From contig JAMPYD010000018.1 of the NCBI GenBank assembly GCA_023700845.1, forward strand, positions 1 through 14,174: DNA of 14,174 nucleotides. The letters are read 5' to 3'. The translations under genes were made by a program, and so were the position numbers. The DNA comes from Elusimicrobiota bacterium (GTDB taxonomy: Bacteria; Elusimicrobiota; Elusimicrobia; UBA1565; UBA9628). Under the pieces are notes generated by a model. The model saw nothing but the letters and a program-made list of their open reading frames with translations. It was not told the DNA's origin and ran no database searches. Position 1 is the first letter of the stretch, and each line of letters begins with the position of its first letter. Of this stretch, positions 13,584-14,174 are shown piece after piece.

Positions 13584-14174
13584 TATTTCCCCAGGCTCGA
13601 GAGTTTGAAGACGGGCAGGAAGACGGCGAGCACGATGACGCCGACGAGCATGCCGATGCCCACGACCATGATCGGCTCGATGATCGCGTTGAAGCTGCGG
13701 GTGAACTGCTCGATCTGCTCCTTGTAGAACGAGGACAAGGTGACGAGCATGTCGGGCAATTTGCCCGACTCCTCGCCCATGAACATCATCTCGGTCACGA
13801 GCGGCGGGAGCGCGCCGGTCTTCTTGAAGGACTGGGAGATGGACTTGCCGCCGGCGACGTCGGCCTTCACGGAGGCGAGGACGCGCCGGAAGATGATGTT
13901 GTTGGCGAAGACGCCCTCCAGCACGGAGATCGCGTTGAGGATGCTGACGCCGGACTCGATCAAGGTCGAGAGCGTGGTGAGCATGCGCTCGATCATGATG
14001 TTCTTCAGGAAGTCCCCCACCAGGGGCAGGCCGAACAGCAGGGCCCACTTCGTCTCCTGCCCGGATTCCGTCGAGGTGTAGGCGTTGATGAGGAACCAGA
14101 GCGCGACCAAGGTGAGGATCAGCGCCCCGAGGTGGTGGACGAGGATGTTCGAGACGACGATGATCGCGGCGGTC
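13583..14174 (-). CDS. pilC: PilC/GspF-like inner-membrane platform protein (C-terminal part, start beyond right edge)
   Basis: The visible 196 C-terminal residues begin in a membrane helix pair (LVHHLGALILTLVALWFLIN) and contain the second T2SF cytoplasmic domain. Landmarks are LPLVGDFLKN, TTLSTLIESGVSILNAI, FMGEESGKLPDML and a final membrane helix EPIMVVGIGMLVGVIVLAVFLPVF, ending SSLGK. PilC/GspF sits in the inner membrane and links the assembly ATPase to pilin polymerisation. The gene is cut by the window edge and its start is not seen. It is the first visible gene of the minus-strand pilin operon; the ATP-binding genes pilB and pilT are often just upstream, beyond this window. GspF cannot be excluded. 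Confidence 0.9.
   Translation of the reverse strand, partial: TAAIIVVSNILVHHLGALILTLVALWFLINAYTSTESGQETKWALLFGLPLVGDFLKNIMIERMLTTLSTLIESGVSILNAISVLEGVFANNIIFRRVLASVKADVAGGKSISQSFKKTGALPPLVTEMMFMGEESGKLPDMLVTLSSFYKEQIEQFTRSFNAIIEPIMVVGIGMLVGVIVLAVFLPVFKLSSLGK

Overview
The window is GC-rich bacterial DNA, densely packed and read on both strands, with no RNA genes, insertion sequences or CRISPR arrays that I can see. It comes from a Gram-negative-type bacterium: there are Sec-exported proteins, a type IV pilus/type II secretion-like operon and lipid-modifying genes named after hopanoid producers. The pilin style (a conserved KADDA...NKMYALD stretch after the N-terminal helix) together with a giant exported protein built of FN3, Kelch and beta-helix modules reminds me of Elusimicrobiota genomes. 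That assignment is inference from memory and no marker gene is present to prove it.

Layout. (1) 1-5881, minus strand: one uninterrupted reading frame of at least 1960 codons, open at the left edge. It encodes an exported mosaic protein with a signal peptide, SBBP-type beta-propeller repeats, a right-handed beta-helix, one FN3 domain, seven Kelch repeats and then at least five FN3-like domains. Its start codon lies in a strong inverted repeat that leaves the ribosome-binding site in the loop. (2) 5982-6917, minus: an exported gluzincin-type zinc metallopeptidase (peptidase MA-like). (3) 7076-10771, plus: hpnJ, hpnI and hpnL, tightly spaced behind a good sigma70-type promoter. (4) 10755-14174, minus: a pilus operon read from the right edge in the order pilC (partial), major-type pilin, PilV-like, PilW-like and PilX-like pilins, with hpnK as the last gene. 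hpnK overlaps the PilX-like gene by 4 bases and runs convergently into hpnL with a 17-base overlap.

How the genes fit together. HpnI, HpnK and HpnJ form the known route that puts a glucosamine on bacteriohopanetetrol and rearranges it to the cyclitol ether; HpnL is a membrane protein of the flippase-like YbhN family that travels with them. Here three of these genes share one strand, while the deacetylase hpnK sits on the other strand as the tail of a pilin operon, so pathway output and pilus expression could be linked. The pilin genes overlap end to end and several use weak starts, which suggests translational coupling. The giant protein, the metallopeptidase and the pili would all act at the cell surface or in the periplasm; any joint role is speculation.

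No single new machine stands out with certainty. The items most worth a second look are the start-codon hairpin of the giant gene, the split hpn module with hpnK tied to pilins, the Glu5-less PilX-like pilin and the cysteine-rich pilin set.
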